A stretch of DNA of 64,000 nucleotides from an uncultured Caulobacterales bacterium (GTDB lineage: Bacteria > Pseudomonadota > Alphaproteobacteria > Caulobacterales > Maricaulaceae), in assembly GCA_937929915.1 (NCBI GenBank), contig CALFUN010000008.1, positions 124,001-188,000 of the forward strand, written 5' to 3'. The translations under genes and the position numbers were made by a program. This document shows, piece after piece, positions 52,450 to 61,898 of this stretch. A model generated the notes under the pieces. It was not told the origin of the DNA. It ran no database searches and saw only the letters and a program-made list of their open reading frames with translations. How positions within the stretch are numbered: the stretch's first letter is position 1; each line of letters opens with the position of its first letter.

Positions 52450-53094
52450 TTACTCTTCTTCGCCTTTTGGCGCTTGGTCTGCATCATTTTCGCTGCCATC
52501 TGTGTCAGGGGTGATGAAATCGTCAGGTGCATCGCCTTCAAACATAGATACAGCATTGGCCGCGCGTTCGGCATTGGCTTCAAGCTCATCTGCGCGTTCA
52601 GACGCCATTTGCGTTGCGATAACATCTTCGCCTTTGGCTTGGCGTATCGCTTCGTCTTCGGAGCGGGCCACATTCACAATGATTGTAATCGCGACCTCTG
52701 GGTGAAGCTTCACTTTTACATCATGCATGCCCAAGGCTTTGATAGGCTGCTCTAGGACAACCATATTACGCTTAACGCCTTTGCCTTCAAGGGCTTCGAC
52801 AACATCGCGCGCAGATACAGAGCCGTAAAGCTGCCCCGTATCACCAGCCTTGCGGATGATGATAACGGTTTCGCCGTCAAGAGCTTTGCCGTCATCTGCG
52901 GCTTTATCGCGGTTTTCAGCATTGCGCTGCTCAAGATATTCACGCTCGGCTTCGAAACGGGCCAAATTGGCTTTCGTAGCACGAAGGGCTTTTTCTTGCG
53001 GCAGTAAAAAGTTACGACCAAAACCAGGCTTTACAGTGACCACGTCACCCATGGCGCCAAGCTTTTCGATACGTTCGAGTAAGATTACTTGCAT
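52450..53094 (-). CDS. rplI: 50S ribosomal protein L9
   Basis: 214 residues. It begins [20 protein letters not shown] with the [16 protein letters not shown] motif; the C-terminal domain has [20 protein letters not shown] and [19 protein letters not shown]. Standard L9 is about 150 residues; here an extra tail of about 60 is rich in Asp, Glu and Ala ([20 protein letters not shown]), as in several Alphaproteobacteria. Last gene of rpsF-rpsR-rplI. Confidence 0.96.
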   Translation of the reverse strand: MQVILLERIEKLGAMGDVVTVKPGFGRNFLLPQEKALRATKANLARFEAEREYLEQRNAENRDKAADDGKALDGETVIIIRKAGDTGQLYGSVSARDVVEALEGKGVKRNMVVLEQPIKALGMHDVKVKLHPEVAITIIVNVARSEDEAIRQAKGEDVIATQMASERADELEANAERAANAVSMFEGDAPDDFITPDTDGSENDADQAPKGEEE

Positions 53095-53105
53095 GTTCGT
53101 ATCTC

Positions 53106-53369
53106 CTATTTCACTTCATAGGGCAATAGGCCCAAAAAGCGTGCGCGTTTGATAGCGCGGGCAAGCTCACGCTGTTTTTTATGCGTGACAGCCGTAATAC
53201 GTGACGGTGCGATTTTGCCTTTTTCAGACATATAACGCTGCAGCATTTTCGGATCTTTATAGTCGATTTTGATGCCATTATCGCCAGAGAACGGGCAAAC
53301 CTTGCGGCGGCGGCGAAAAGGTGTGCGCGATGGCAGGTTTTCGATTTTAATTGCGTCTTTTACAGCCAT
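53106..53369 (-). CDS. rpsR: 30S ribosomal protein S18
   Basis: 87 residues with the S18 core [20 protein letters not shown], then [20 protein letters not shown] and [20 protein letters not shown]. Located 4 bases after rpsF on the minus strand. Confidence 0.97.
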   Translation of the reverse strand: MAVKDAIKIENLPSRTPFRRRRKVCPFSGDNGIKIDYKDPKMLQRYMSEKGKIAPSRITAVTHKKQRELARAIKRARFLGLLPYEVK

Positions 53370-53373
53370 GTTC

Positions 53374-53730
53374 TTAATCCTTCTTATGGTCGCGGCGCTT
53401 GCGCTCTTCGCGTTTCTTTAGAATGGGAGATGGGTCTTCGGAAAACTCATCGACACGGATAGACATGTAACGCAGCACATCTTCATTAATGCGGTGCGTG
53501 CGTTCAATTTCGTGAACGACAGAGGAATCAGCATTGACTTTTAACAGTGAGTAATGCGCCTTGCGGTTCTTTTTCATACGGTAAGCGAGGTTCCGTAAAC
53601 CCCAATATTCGGCGCCTTCGACGGTGCCGCCCATATTTTCGATTTTCGTTGCAAGGTTTTGGACAAATTCTTCGACTTGGTTCGAAGAGATGTCTGGACG
53701 TGAAATAACCACGTGCTCATAAAGAGACAT
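53374..53730 (-). CDS. rpsF: 30S ribosomal protein S6
   Basis: 118 residues: [40 protein letters not shown] and the typical [13 protein letters not shown]. First gene of the operon. The promoter at 53804-53831 precedes it. Confidence 0.97.
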   Translation of the reverse strand: MSLYEHVVISRPDISSNQVEEFVQNLATKIENMGGTVEGAEYWGLRNLAYRMKKNRKAHYSLLKVNADSSVVHEIERTHRINEDVLRYMSIRVDEFSEDPSPILKKREERKRRDHKKD

Positions 53731-53803
53731 AATAAGCCTTCATTGTTTAAGGGTGCGGCGCTGTCTCTCCTTGAAGGGGGAGAGGGAAACGATGGCTCTA
53801 CCT

Positions 53804-53831
53804 ATTATATCAACCCCATGTCGATAGTGAA
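53804..53831 (-). promoter_or_regulatory. Sigma70-type promoter of the rpsF operon
   Basis: On the minus strand TTCACT (53831-53826) and a perfect TATAAT (53809-53804) with a 16-base spacer, giving a leader of about 65 bases before rpsF. Confidence 0.55.
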
Positions 53832-53918
53832 TACATAGACCGCATCCGTGAAGCTGCGGCTTATACAGGGCAGACGGTGAAGTGCAAGTGGTTTTTCAGG
53901 CTGAGTTCGGGCTTAATT

Positions 53919-55586
53919 TTAACCAATATTTTCGCGCAGGCCAAGTTTGAATTCTGTGATGCGGTTGATGATGTCATCATCTGTTAAATCATCATATTCA
54001 TCGATTGGCTGGCTGGGTATGTGAGCGGCTGGCGTTTGAGGGGCCGCCGCTAGAGCATGTGTATCCTGAGCTTGCGCTGCGGGGGCTGGTTCTAATGGTA
54101 GATTTGCACGGGGCTGAATATCGGGTGCCTGCGCGGGTGCATTGCTGGCGCGGCGCGCTTGTGTGACGGATAGCGCCGTGGCGACATCGCGGTAACGGCG
54201 GTCAAAATCAGACACATCTTGCCGGCTTTGAGCGAGTTCAGAATTGACTTCCTCAAGCTGGAAGGTTTGCGCTTCGATTTGGGCTTCAAGGCGTTCGCGC
54301 TCAAGGTCTTGGGCTGTACGTATCTTACGAAGGTCTGTCACATCACGGGCTGCATTGCGGACAATTTCGTCTTTGATTTCAAGCTGCTTTTTGAGAGTTG
54401 CAATTTGATTTTGCATCGCCGTAATTTCATCTTCGCGGCTAATGACGTTAAACTCATATTGTGTTTTGAAGCTGCGAATATCTTCGTGCAGACTAATCAT
54501 TTCGCCCTTCATAGCATTATTCTGCTTTTGGGCCGCGTCCAAGGCATTGCGCAGATCTATATTCGCTTTATGGGTTGTCTCGCTGGCGTGGCGGAAGTCA
54601 TTACAGTCTTGCACGAGCGAATCGGCCATTTTTTTGGCTTCGAGATAGTAATTATGTTTTTCGTCTAGATCGGTTGATAAAACGGTGACGCGCTCACGTA
54701 GAACTTCATTTTCTCTACGTTCGATTTCCAAAGCCGTTTGTATGCGTTCTTGAGACAGGTCGCTTTTATCGAGTTTTTGCTGAACATCGCTCAATGTGCG
54801 CTCATATGTCTGCAAAGATTTTTTTGCGACGGATAATTTTGATTGGGCTTGCTCAAATCCGGCATTGCGTTCTTCAAGGCGCTTGCGGTGATCTTCTAAA
54901 TCTATCTGCATGATAGATAATTTGCGTTGCTTATCATCAATCTCGGCTTCAAGCGTACGGTTGCGCGCTTTAAGGCGGCGATTTTCAGGTTCAAGCCTAT
55001 TGAGGAGCGAGAAATCAATGTCTGCGCGCTCGACAAAGCTGGTCAGGTTTTCAATACGTTGTTGCGCGCGGCGATATAATTCTTCGCCGCTTTGGATGTC
55101 AGCGCTTATGCGCGCTACATCAAGGCGCATAGCGCTAACATCTGCGCGGGCAGGGCGCGGAAGGACTGGGTTGACCCCAACATCAAATGCGTCCTCATTT
55201 TGCGCGCGCGGGGGCGTTTCGTTCGGGGTGACATCAATATGGTTATCAGGCTGCCCAAGAGAGGCTTTAAATTCTGGCGCTTGATAGGATTTTAAAGTCT
55301 CTGCAACAAATGTCATATCAGTTTCCTGCGCGAGATCAGAGTCAGCAGACATAGACGGTGAGAGAGAATTTTGTTCTGGCTTTGGAGCCTCTTGTTCAAG
55401 TTTCTTCCAAGCCTCTTGCAATATTTCTGGTGTATGTTTGGATTGAGGTTTAGCGCGCATAGCCGCGCTGGCTTCTGATGCGGCGCGGGCTTCATCAACG
55501 GCTTGCCCATTTAAAGCTTTACGGCTCAAAACTTTCAGTTTTGATGTTGATTTTTTTAAAAACGTCATAGTGCGTCCCAACCACAT
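53919..55586 (-). CDS. Large coiled-coil protein (filament-like, CtrA box upstream)
   Basis: 555 residues, no enzyme domain. The start at 55586 has AGAGGGGG upstream (an ATG at 55568 is an alternative). Residues about 1-150 are disordered; about 155-470 form long heptad coiled coils (NRRLKARNRTLEAEIDDKQR, ERIQTALEIERRENEVLRER, then ALKKQLEIKDEIVRN-type stretches); the Pro/Ala-rich tail ends LTDDDIINRITEFKLGLREN. The layout is reminiscent of bacterial intermediate-filament-like or polar scaffold proteins such as crescentin, but no specific homologue is recognised. A CtrA-like box lies just upstream, suggesting cell-cycle control. Confidence 0.75.
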   Translation of the reverse strand: MWLGRTMTFLKKSTSKLKVLSRKALNGQAVDEARAASEASAAMRAKPQSKHTPEILQEAWKKLEQEAPKPEQNSLSPSMSADSDLAQETDMTFVAETLKSYQAPEFKASLGQPDNHIDVTPNETPPRAQNEDAFDVGVNPVLPRPARADVSAMRLDVARISADIQSGEELYRRAQQRIENLTSFVERADIDFSLLNRLEPENRRLKARNRTLEAEIDDKQRKLSIMQIDLEDHRKRLEERNAGFEQAQSKLSVAKKSLQTYERTLSDVQQKLDKSDLSQERIQTALEIERRENEVLRERVTVLSTDLDEKHNYYLEAKKMADSLVQDCNDFRHASETTHKANIDLRNALDAAQKQNNAMKGEMISLHEDIRSFKTQYEFNVISREDEITAMQNQIATLKKQLEIKDEIVRNAARDVTDLRKIRTAQDLERERLEAQIEAQTFQLEEVNSELAQSRQDVSDFDRRYRDVATALSVTQARRASNAPAQAPDIQPRANLPLEPAPAAQAQDTHALAAAPQTPAAHIPSQPIDEYDDLTDDDIINRITEFKLGLRENIG

Positions 55587-55615
55587 TCATCCCCCTCTTG
55601 GGATAGTTAACCATA

Positions 55616-55631
55616 GTTAACAACATCTTAA
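55616..55631 (-). promoter_or_regulatory. CtrA-like box upstream of the coiled-coil gene
   Basis: Read on the minus strand: TTAA (55631-55628), seven bases, TTAAC (55620-55616), an exact consensus match ending 30 bases before the start codon. A second GTTAAC lies at 55606-55611, so two TTAAC elements are clustered here. Confidence 0.6.
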
Positions 55632-55778
55632 TGAGCTGTGATTCTTACGAAAATTCAAGCTTTATATGATAATGCAAGACCATATTATACGACTTATGGA
55701 TTGACCTTGTGCATTTTAGGCTTAGATCAGGGCGCATAATGAAAATCACATGAGCCTTTACATAAGGAAAATCGAATC

Positions 55779-56723
55779 ATGACCTTTGCATTTACATTCC
55801 CCGGGCAAGGCAGTCAAAATGTTGGCATGGGCCAAGCTCTTGCTGAGGCTTTCCCATCTGCGCGCGCCGTATTTGAGGAAGTTGATGACGCTTTGTCGCA
55901 AAAATTATCGGCCTTGATGTGGAACGGCCCGATGGAAGACCTTACACTGACATCGAACACACAGCCCGCTTTGATGGCGTGTTCCTTGGCAGCAATGGCG
56001 GCCTTGAAATCTGAATTTGGCGTCGATGTCACGGATGCGCACTATGTAGCGGGACATTCATTGGGAGAGTATTCTGCGCTATGTGCGGCAGGATCGCTCT
56101 CTATAGCCGATACGGCCCGTTTGCTGCGTATTCGCGGGGATGCCATGCAGGCGGCAGTGCCTGTCGGTGCGGGCGCTATGGCCGCTTTATTGGGCGCGTC
56201 TGTTGAAGATGCGGAAGCTGCGGCCAAGGCTGGCCAAGCCAAAGGGATTTGCCAGATTGCCAATGATAATGCGACGGGCCAGATCGTCTTGTCGGGCCAA
56301 ACAGAAGCGGTTGAATTAGCCGCCCAAACCGCGCGTGATATGGGCGTGAAAAAAGCTGTTATCCTGCCCGTATCAGCGCCATTCCATTGTGATATGATGG
56401 CGCCTGCCGCTCAAGCGATGAAAGAAGCGCTGGCAGAGACAGTTTTTAACACGCCGTCTGTGGCAGTTGTGAATAATGTACAGGCACAGCCGATTACGGA
56501 TGCAGCTATGCTCCAAGCTGATCTGGTCGCGCAAGTGACGGGGCGTGTGCGCTGGCGCGAATCGATTGAGTGGATGGCGGCTCAAAATATTGAGATATTT
56601 GCCGAGCCAGGCACAGGTAAGGTTCTGACAGTTATGCTCAAACGAATTGTCAAAGGCGTAAGCGGCAAGGCTTTAAACACGCCAGACACATTAGAGGCTT
56701 TCGCGGCTGAGATAAAAGGGTAA
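55779..56723 (+). CDS. fabD: Malonyl-CoA:ACP transacylase
   Basis: 314 residues. Loads malonyl units onto acyl carrier protein. FPGQGSQNVGMGQ at the N-terminus, nucleophile Ser94 in GHSLGEYSALCAAG, conserved Arg in ARLLRIRGDAMQ, His in VSAPFHCDMM (about 206). AAGGAAA precedes the ATG. First gene of the fab-mltG-gmk cluster; fabG follows after 31 bases. Confidence 0.96.
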   Translation: MTFAFTFPGQGSQNVGMGQALAEAFPSARAVFEEVDDALSQKLSALMWNGPMEDLTLTSNTQPALMACSLAAMAALKSEFGVDVTDAHYVAGHSLGEYSALCAAGSLSIADTARLLRIRGDAMQAAVPVGAGAMAALLGASVEDAEAAAKAGQAKGICQIANDNATGQIVLSGQTEAVELAAQTARDMGVKKAVILPVSAPFHCDMMAPAAQAMKEALAETVFNTPSVAVVNNVQAQPITDAAMLQADLVAQVTGRVRWRESIEWMAAQNIEIFAEPGTGKVLTVMLKRIVKGVSGKALNTPDTLEAFAAEIKG

Positions 56724-56754
56724 ACCTTTAAAAATAAGATGAAAAGGTAGAGAT

Positions 56755-57495
56755 ATGTTTGATTTAAGCGCAAAACGCGCCCTTGTGACGGGCGCAACTG
56801 GGGGACTTGGCGGAGATATTGCCCGCATATTGCACGCATGCGGCGCGCATGTGGCTCTCTCTGGGACGCGGGCCGAAAAGCTTGAAGCTCTTGCGGCAGA
56901 ATTAGGCGATAATGCTTATGTGACGCCGTGTAATTTATCAGATGGCGAGGCCGTGGATGCCTTGCCTCAACAGGCGGCTGAGGCGCTTGGCGGCTCTGTC
57001 GACATTCTTGTCGCCAATGCGGGTATTACGCGCGATGGTTTGTTGATGCGTATGAAGCAAGATGACTGGGATTTGGTGCAAAAAGTCAATCTTGAAGCCT
57101 ATTTTCGCCTGTCTAAGGCCTGTTTGCGTCCAATGATGAAGGCGCGCTGGGGGCGCATTATTGGAATCACCTCTATTGTCGGTGTCACGGGCAATCCAGG
57201 GCAGACGAATTATGCGGCCTCGAAAGCGGGTATGATTGGGTTTTCGAAATCTTTAGCTCAAGAAGTCGCTTCGCGCGGGATTACCGTGAATTGTATCGCG
57301 CCTGGCTTCATTCGTTCGCCCATGACAGACGCTTTGAACGCGGCACAACATGAGGCAACTTTGGCCAAAATTCCCGCCGCGCGGCTCGGCACAGGTCAAG
57401 AGATTGCACATGGGGCGTTATACCTTGCCAGTGAAGAAGCCGCTTATGTTACAGGGCAGACTTTGCACATAAATGGTGGGATGGCGATGATTTAA
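56755..57495 (+). CDS. fabG: 3-oxoacyl-ACP reductase
   Basis: 246 residues, short-chain dehydrogenase. NADP site TGATGGLGGDIA, NAGITRDGLLMRMKQDDWDL, catalytic Ser in GITSIVGVTGNPGQTNYAAS with Tyr and the following Lys, and FIRSPMTDALN. Ends with GQTLHINGGMAMI. Reduces 3-ketoacyl-ACP. AGGTAGAG upstream. Confidence 0.96.
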   Translation: MFDLSAKRALVTGATGGLGGDIARILHACGAHVALSGTRAEKLEALAAELGDNAYVTPCNLSDGEAVDALPQQAAEALGGSVDILVANAGITRDGLLMRMKQDDWDLVQKVNLEAYFRLSKACLRPMMKARWGRIIGITSIVGVTGNPGQTNYAASKAGMIGFSKSLAQEVASRGITVNCIAPGFIRSPMTDALNAAQHEATLAKIPAARLGTGQEIAHGALYLASEEAAYVTGQTLHINGGMAMI

Positions 57496-57596
57496 ATATC
57501 CGTCTTGGTTTTAATTGTGTAACATCTTATTTATGCCCCTAGCCATTGAAAGAATCCTATGCTAGGTGCCGCTTCGACTGCATTGGGCTTGACTTT

Positions 57597-57627
57597 TTGA
57601 CATATCAACCCATTTACTGCGCATAAC
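57597..57627 (+). promoter_or_regulatory. Possible promoter before acpP
   Basis: A perfect TTGACA (57597-57602) and CATAAC (57622-57627) with a 19-base spacer, in the 172-base gap between fabG and acpP. An internal promoter would suit the high demand for acyl carrier protein. The -10 is weak. Confidence 0.4.
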
Positions 57628-57667
57628 TGCTGGAAGATTATCTCCAGTCACAAATAAAGGAAAAACT

Positions 57668-57904
57668 ATGTCAGACGTATTAGCCCGCGTAACAAAAATG
57701 GTCGTGGAACATCTCGACGTTGAAGAAGCAAAAGTTACTGGAAACGCACATTTTATTGACGATCTTGGCGCAGATAGCCTTGATAATGTTGAGCTTGTTA
57801 TGGCTTTCGAAGAAGAATTTGATATTGAAATTCCAGATGATGCAGCCGAACATATCCAAACTGTTGGCGATGCTGTGAAATTCATTTCTGAAAAAGTCGG
57901 CTAG
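57668..57904 (+). CDS. acpP: Acyl carrier protein
   Basis: 78 residues, very acidic. The phosphopantetheine Ser37 is in [28 protein letters not shown] precedes the ATG. Carries growing acyl chains for fatty acid synthesis. fabF starts 9 bases later. Confidence 0.97.
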   Translation: MSDVLARVTKMVVEHLDVEEAKVTGNAHFIDDLGADSLDNVELVMAFEEEFDIEIPDDAAEHIQTVGDAVKFISEKVG

Positions 57905-57912
57905 GTTTTACC

Positions 57913-59208
57913 TTGAGACGGGTTGTTGTCACAGGCCTAGGTCTCGTTACCCCCGTTGGATGCGGCGTAGAGACGGTTTGGAAAAACCTCCTTGCTGGAC
58001 ATTCAGGCGCTAAAAAAATCGAACATTTTGATGTCAGTGACCTTGGTTGTAAGGTGGCTGGCATAATTCCTCGGGTCGATGGCCGCGGTGGCGGCTTTCC
58101 TGACATGGACGGGGTCTTTGACCCCGATGCCATTATGAGTGCGCGCGATGCCAAGCGCATAGATGATTTTATACTTTATTCCATCGCAGCCGCGGATGAA
58201 GCTTTGGCAGATTCGGGCTGGAATCCTCAAGAGATAAACCAAGAGGCGCAATGGCGCACAGGCGTACTTATGGGCTCCGGCATTGGCGGTCTTAAAACAA
58301 CCTATGACGCCTCTATAACGCTACATGAAAAAGGCCCAAGACGGCTCTCGCCATTTGTTGTGCCGGGTATGTTGATTAATTTGGCCTCAGGGCAAGTGTC
58401 TATTCGTCATGGCCTTAAGGGACCAAATCATTCTGTTGTGACAGCTTGCGCGACGGGCGCGCATGCAATCGGTGATGCGGGACGGCTCATTGCCCATGGT
58501 GATGCGGATGTTATGGTCGCGGGCGGCGGAGAAAGTGCGATTAACCGCCTCGGTATTGCCTGTTTTGTGGCCTGCCGCGCGATGACGACAGGCTACAATG
58601 ATACACCTGAAAAAGCCTCGCGCCCTTATGATGCGGGCCGCGACGGGTTTATGATGGGCGAAGGGGCGGGCGCTGTTGTTCTCGAAGAATATGAACATGC
58701 CAAAGCGCGCGGCGCCACGATATATGCAGAACTGGCAGGTTACGGCCTGTCTGGAGATGCGTACCATATTACCAGTCCTGCCCCGGAGGGTGAGGGCGGA
58801 CACCGCGCCATGCAAGCGGCGCTGAAAAATTCAGGATTAAAGAGCGTTGATATTGGTTATGTTAACGCACATGGAACATCGACCCCGATGGGAGATGAGC
58901 TTGAAGTGCGGGCTGTTGAAAAACTATTGGGCGAGCATACGGGTAACATTTCTATGTCGTCAACGAAATCTGCGACAGGGCATTTGCTTGGCGCGGCAGG
59001 TGCGATTGAATCCATATTTTCTATCCTAGCCTTACGCGACCAAATGGCCCCGCCAACGCTTAATCTGGATAATCCAAATGTGGATACGCATATTGACCTT
59101 GTGCCGCATAAAGCCAAGCCCATTAAAGCCAAGGCTGTGATGTCAAATAGTTTTGGATTTGGCGGCACGAATGCGGCTGTTATTTTCAAGCAAGCTGCAC
59201 AAGATTAA
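57913..59208 (+). CDS. fabF: 3-oxoacyl-ACP synthase II
   Basis: 431 residues from a TTG start (MRRVVVTGLGLVTPVG). Catalytic Cys in VVTACATGAHAIGDA, His in NAHGTSTPMGD and His/Lys in SSTKSATGHLLGAAGAIES; C-terminal NSFGFGGTNAAVIF. Elongates acyl-ACP. Follows acpP as in most bacteria. Confidence 0.96.
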   Translation: MRRVVVTGLGLVTPVGCGVETVWKNLLAGHSGAKKIEHFDVSDLGCKVAGIIPRVDGRGGGFPDMDGVFDPDAIMSARDAKRIDDFILYSIAAADEALADSGWNPQEINQEAQWRTGVLMGSGIGGLKTTYDASITLHEKGPRRLSPFVVPGMLINLASGQVSIRHGLKGPNHSVVTACATGAHAIGDAGRLIAHGDADVMVAGGGESAINRLGIACFVACRAMTTGYNDTPEKASRPYDAGRDGFMMGEGAGAVVLEEYEHAKARGATIYAELAGYGLSGDAYHITSPAPEGEGGHRAMQAALKNSGLKSVDIGYVNAHGTSTPMGDELEVRAVEKLLGEHTGNISMSSTKSATGHLLGAAGAIESIFSILALRDQMAPPTLNLDNPNVDTHIDLVPHKAKPIKAKAVMSNSFGFGGTNAAVIFKQAAQD

Positions 59209-59217
59209 CAGCGGCGC

Positions 59218-60300
59218 GTGACAGACAAAACGCATAGGCCTCAAACTGTAACAAGCGTTCCCAAACGCGATAAACGCCTTTTATATCTCATTGGTTTCGC
59301 TGGGCTTTTGACGCTATTGGCAGGTATTGTTCTTGCGCTGTATTCTACTGTGAATTACAAATATGAGCGCAAATCTGACCTGGGCGAAACGGTTATATTC
59401 ACCGTTCCCAAAGGCTCTGGCTTGTCATCTATTGCTACGCGCCTTGAAACTGAAAATCTCATAGAGAGTGCATTTATATTTAAATTGGTGACAAAACTTC
59501 GCGGCAATGAAGCGAAGTTTAAAGCGGGTGAATTTCATGTACAGCGCGGGCAATCTATGGCTATGATTTACGATAGTCTCGCCAATGGTAAGGCTGTGCA
59601 ATATCCTGTGACATTGCCAGAAGGTCTGACATCCGCGATGATAATGCGCTCACTGGACGGATTTGATGCGCTCAAAGATGATAATCCTGCCATTCCTGCC
59701 GAAGGGACATTATTACCAGAAACTTATAATGTTCCCAAAGGGATGACGCAAAGTTTGCTTATCGCGCAAATGCGCCGCGCACAGACAGATTTACTGGATA
59801 AATTATGGGATAACCGCGCCGCAGGTTTGCCCATTAAAACCCGCCAAGAGGCGATTGTTTTAGCTTCTATTGTTGAAAAAGAAACGGGTGTTGGGGCAGA
59901 GCGTGATAAGGTCGCGGGTGTCTTCATTAATCGTTTGCGCCGCGATATGCGTTTGCAATCTGATCCGACAATTATTTACGGAGTCTCTAAAGGCGAAATT
60001 TTGCGAAATAAAAAAGGCGAGCGCCGCGGAATTTACCGCTCGGAAATTGATACGAAAACCGCGTGGAATACGTACCAAATTGACGGTTTACCGCCAACGC
60101 CTATATGTAACCCGGGAGCAGATGCGATTCGGGCTGTGCTAAACCCTGCCGATACCAAAGCCTTGTTTTTTGTGGCAGATGGCAGCGGCGGGCATGTATT
60201 TAGCAATACATTGGCCCAACACGAAGCCAATGTGCGAAAATGGCGCCAGATTGAACGGCAGAAAAAGCGGGACAAAGCGGCGCAAAAATTGAGACGATAA
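59218..60300 (+). CDS. mltG: Endolytic murein transglycosylase MltG
   Basis: 360 residues from a GTG start. One membrane helix about 22-44 (LLYLIGFAGLLTLLAGIVLA). LysM-like region then the YceG domain: ASIVEKETGVGAERDKVAGV with catalytic Glu, NRLRRDMRLQSDPTIIYG and YQIDGLPPTPICNPG with FFVADGSGGHVFS at the end. Cleaves nascent peptidoglycan strands in the periplasm. Only one base separates it from gmk. Confidence 0.94.
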   Translation: MTDKTHRPQTVTSVPKRDKRLLYLIGFAGLLTLLAGIVLALYSTVNYKYERKSDLGETVIFTVPKGSGLSSIATRLETENLIESAFIFKLVTKLRGNEAKFKAGEFHVQRGQSMAMIYDSLANGKAVQYPVTLPEGLTSAMIMRSLDGFDALKDDNPAIPAEGTLLPETYNVPKGMTQSLLIAQMRRAQTDLLDKLWDNRAAGLPIKTRQEAIVLASIVEKETGVGAERDKVAGVFINRLRRDMRLQSDPTIIYGVSKGEILRNKKGERRGIYRSEIDTKTAWNTYQIDGLPPTPICNPGADAIRAVLNPADTKALFFVADGSGGHVFSNTLAQHEANVRKWRQIERQKKRDKAAQKLRR

Positions 60301-60301
60301 T

Positions 60302-60949
60302 ATGAGTGCCTTAAATGATTTAAAATCACAACGCCGCGGCTTGATGGTGGTTTTGTCCTCACCGTCTGGGGCGGGGAAAAGCACTTTGACGCGGCTATTG
60401 CTTAAGGAAAACCCTGATATGGCGATGTCCGTTTCGGCGACAACGCGGCCCCCGCGCCCCGGCGAAGTTGATGGGAAAGATTATATTTTTGTGAGCAAAG
60501 ACCGTTTTGCACAGCTTGAAACGGATGATGAATTTCTTGAACATGCCCGGGTTTTTGATAATTTTTACGGAACCCCGCGCGGCCCTGTCGAAGCGGCGCT
60601 GCAAAATGGCCGCGATATTGTGTTTGATATTGACTGGCAAGGCGCCCAGCAGCTCACCCAAGCTGCCGCTGATGATCTTGTAAAAATCTTTATTTTGCCG
60701 CCCAATATGCGAGAGTTAGAACACCGCCTGAAAACGCGCGCCCAAGATAGCGATACGGTTATTGCTAAACGTATGAGTAAAAGCGAGGCCGAGATCAGCC
60801 ATTGGGCCGAATATGACTATGTTATCGTCAATGAGACCCTTGAAACAGCGCTTGCCGAACTCCTTACAATCGTCGGGGCAGAACGCATGCGTCGTCGCCG
60901 TCAACCTTGGCTAGGGGCGTTTGTTAAGTCATTGATTTCTGGCGGTTAA
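60302..60949 (+). CDS. gmk: Guanylate kinase
   Basis: 215 residues. P-loop SSPSGAGKSTLTRLLL, then SVSATTRPPRPGEVDGKDYI, FLEHARVFDNFYGTPRGPVE and DIDWQGAQQL, all standard for Gmk. Converts GMP to GDP. In many Alphaproteobacteria yicC lies between mltG and gmk; it is absent here. Confidence 0.96.
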   Translation: MSALNDLKSQRRGLMVVLSSPSGAGKSTLTRLLLKENPDMAMSVSATTRPPRPGEVDGKDYIFVSKDRFAQLETDDEFLEHARVFDNFYGTPRGPVEAALQNGRDIVFDIDWQGAQQLTQAAADDLVKIFILPPNMRELEHRLKTRAQDSDTVIAKRMSKSEAEISHWAEYDYVIVNETLETALAELLTIVGAERMRRRRQPWLGAFVKSLISGG

Positions 60950-61032
60950 ATGTAGCTGCAAATGGCTTAAGGTTAACCGTGTCTTGCAGATGTGTTAAAT
61001 CTCTTTCAAGCTTTCTGTGTTAAAATGCATAT

Positions 61033-61821
61033 ATGTTGGAAATGGTGTTCGCATTTGTTCTGGGGTTTGGCGGCATGGCGATGGGCTGCTTTGCCGTTAT
61101 GGACCAAGATGATGGTATTCAAAGTGCAGGGATAACGGCGCTCGCAGCTTTGGTTTTATTAGGCATTGTCTTAGGGATACAAGAAGGCGGATTGGTGGAC
61201 CCGCGCGATATGATTAACTATTTAATTGGCGAAGCGCTTACGGTGCATATGGCGATAACTGTGATAGGCGCCGTTTTTGGTATGGCATTTGTTATGTATC
61301 TCGAAGGCACATTTGGCTGGCTTTGGCGGCGCATTCACCCAGCCTCCGCCCCAACAGATTTTATAGGCGCAGGACAGCGCGGAATCGCCATGAAAGTCCC
61401 GCCAAAAATATCAGCGGCGCTTATGGGAACCTCAACAGCTGGCTTTGCCGTTCAAGGGTTAGATGTGAAAACAACGGCTTTGATTAAACTGTCCATGTTT
61501 GCTTTTAACCGCGATAGATACACGATAGCGACCCTGGAAAGCGCCTTAAAGTTGGGGGATGGACGGCGATATTACGCCTATCAAAAGCTTGTTGCAGATG
61601 GCCAATATGAAAAAAGCCTCAAGGATATTATTCATCCTTATTGGCGCGCGATTAATGGTAATCACAGCTCGGCGCGTGTGATGTTTACCAAGCTATGTCA
61701 ACTCGCCCGCGACTCGCGTAATACGAATAAGCGCACGATAAACCGCCTTGTAGAGATCGGGCAATCGCTTGGCTTATCACCCGAAGATATGGGCATGGCG
61801 ATTGGGAATGTTCGGATTTAA
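61033..61821 (+). CDS. Membrane protein with C-terminal TerB/DjlA-like domain
   Basis: 262 residues. Helices at about 2-20, 31-50 and 70-94; the rest is cytosolic. The C-terminal part, FTKLCQLARDSRNTNKRTIN followed by LVEIGQSLGLSPEDMGMAIG, is like the TerB-type domain that precedes the J domain in DjlA, but no J domain follows. Function unknown. A GGTTAACC element lies at 60971-60978 upstream. Confidence 0.65.
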   Translation: MLEMVFAFVLGFGGMAMGCFAVMDQDDGIQSAGITALAALVLLGIVLGIQEGGLVDPRDMINYLIGEALTVHMAITVIGAVFGMAFVMYLEGTFGWLWRRIHPASAPTDFIGAGQRGIAMKVPPKISAALMGTSTAGFAVQGLDVKTTALIKLSMFAFNRDRYTIATLESALKLGDGRRYYAYQKLVADGQYEKSLKDIIHPYWRAINGNHSSARVMFTKLCQLARDSRNTNKRTINRLVEIGQSLGLSPEDMGMAIGNVRI

Positions 61822-61898
61822 ACCTGTAAAATAATATTGAGTGAACCGTTTTTGGCTGATTGTGGACTATACACATATAAGCGATCAAAGGGTTCAGA

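Noticed and set aside
52425-53152. Several ORFs overlapping rplI in other frames and on the plus strand
   Set aside because: All lie on conserved L9 coding sequence with low-complexity translations; artefacts of codon bias.
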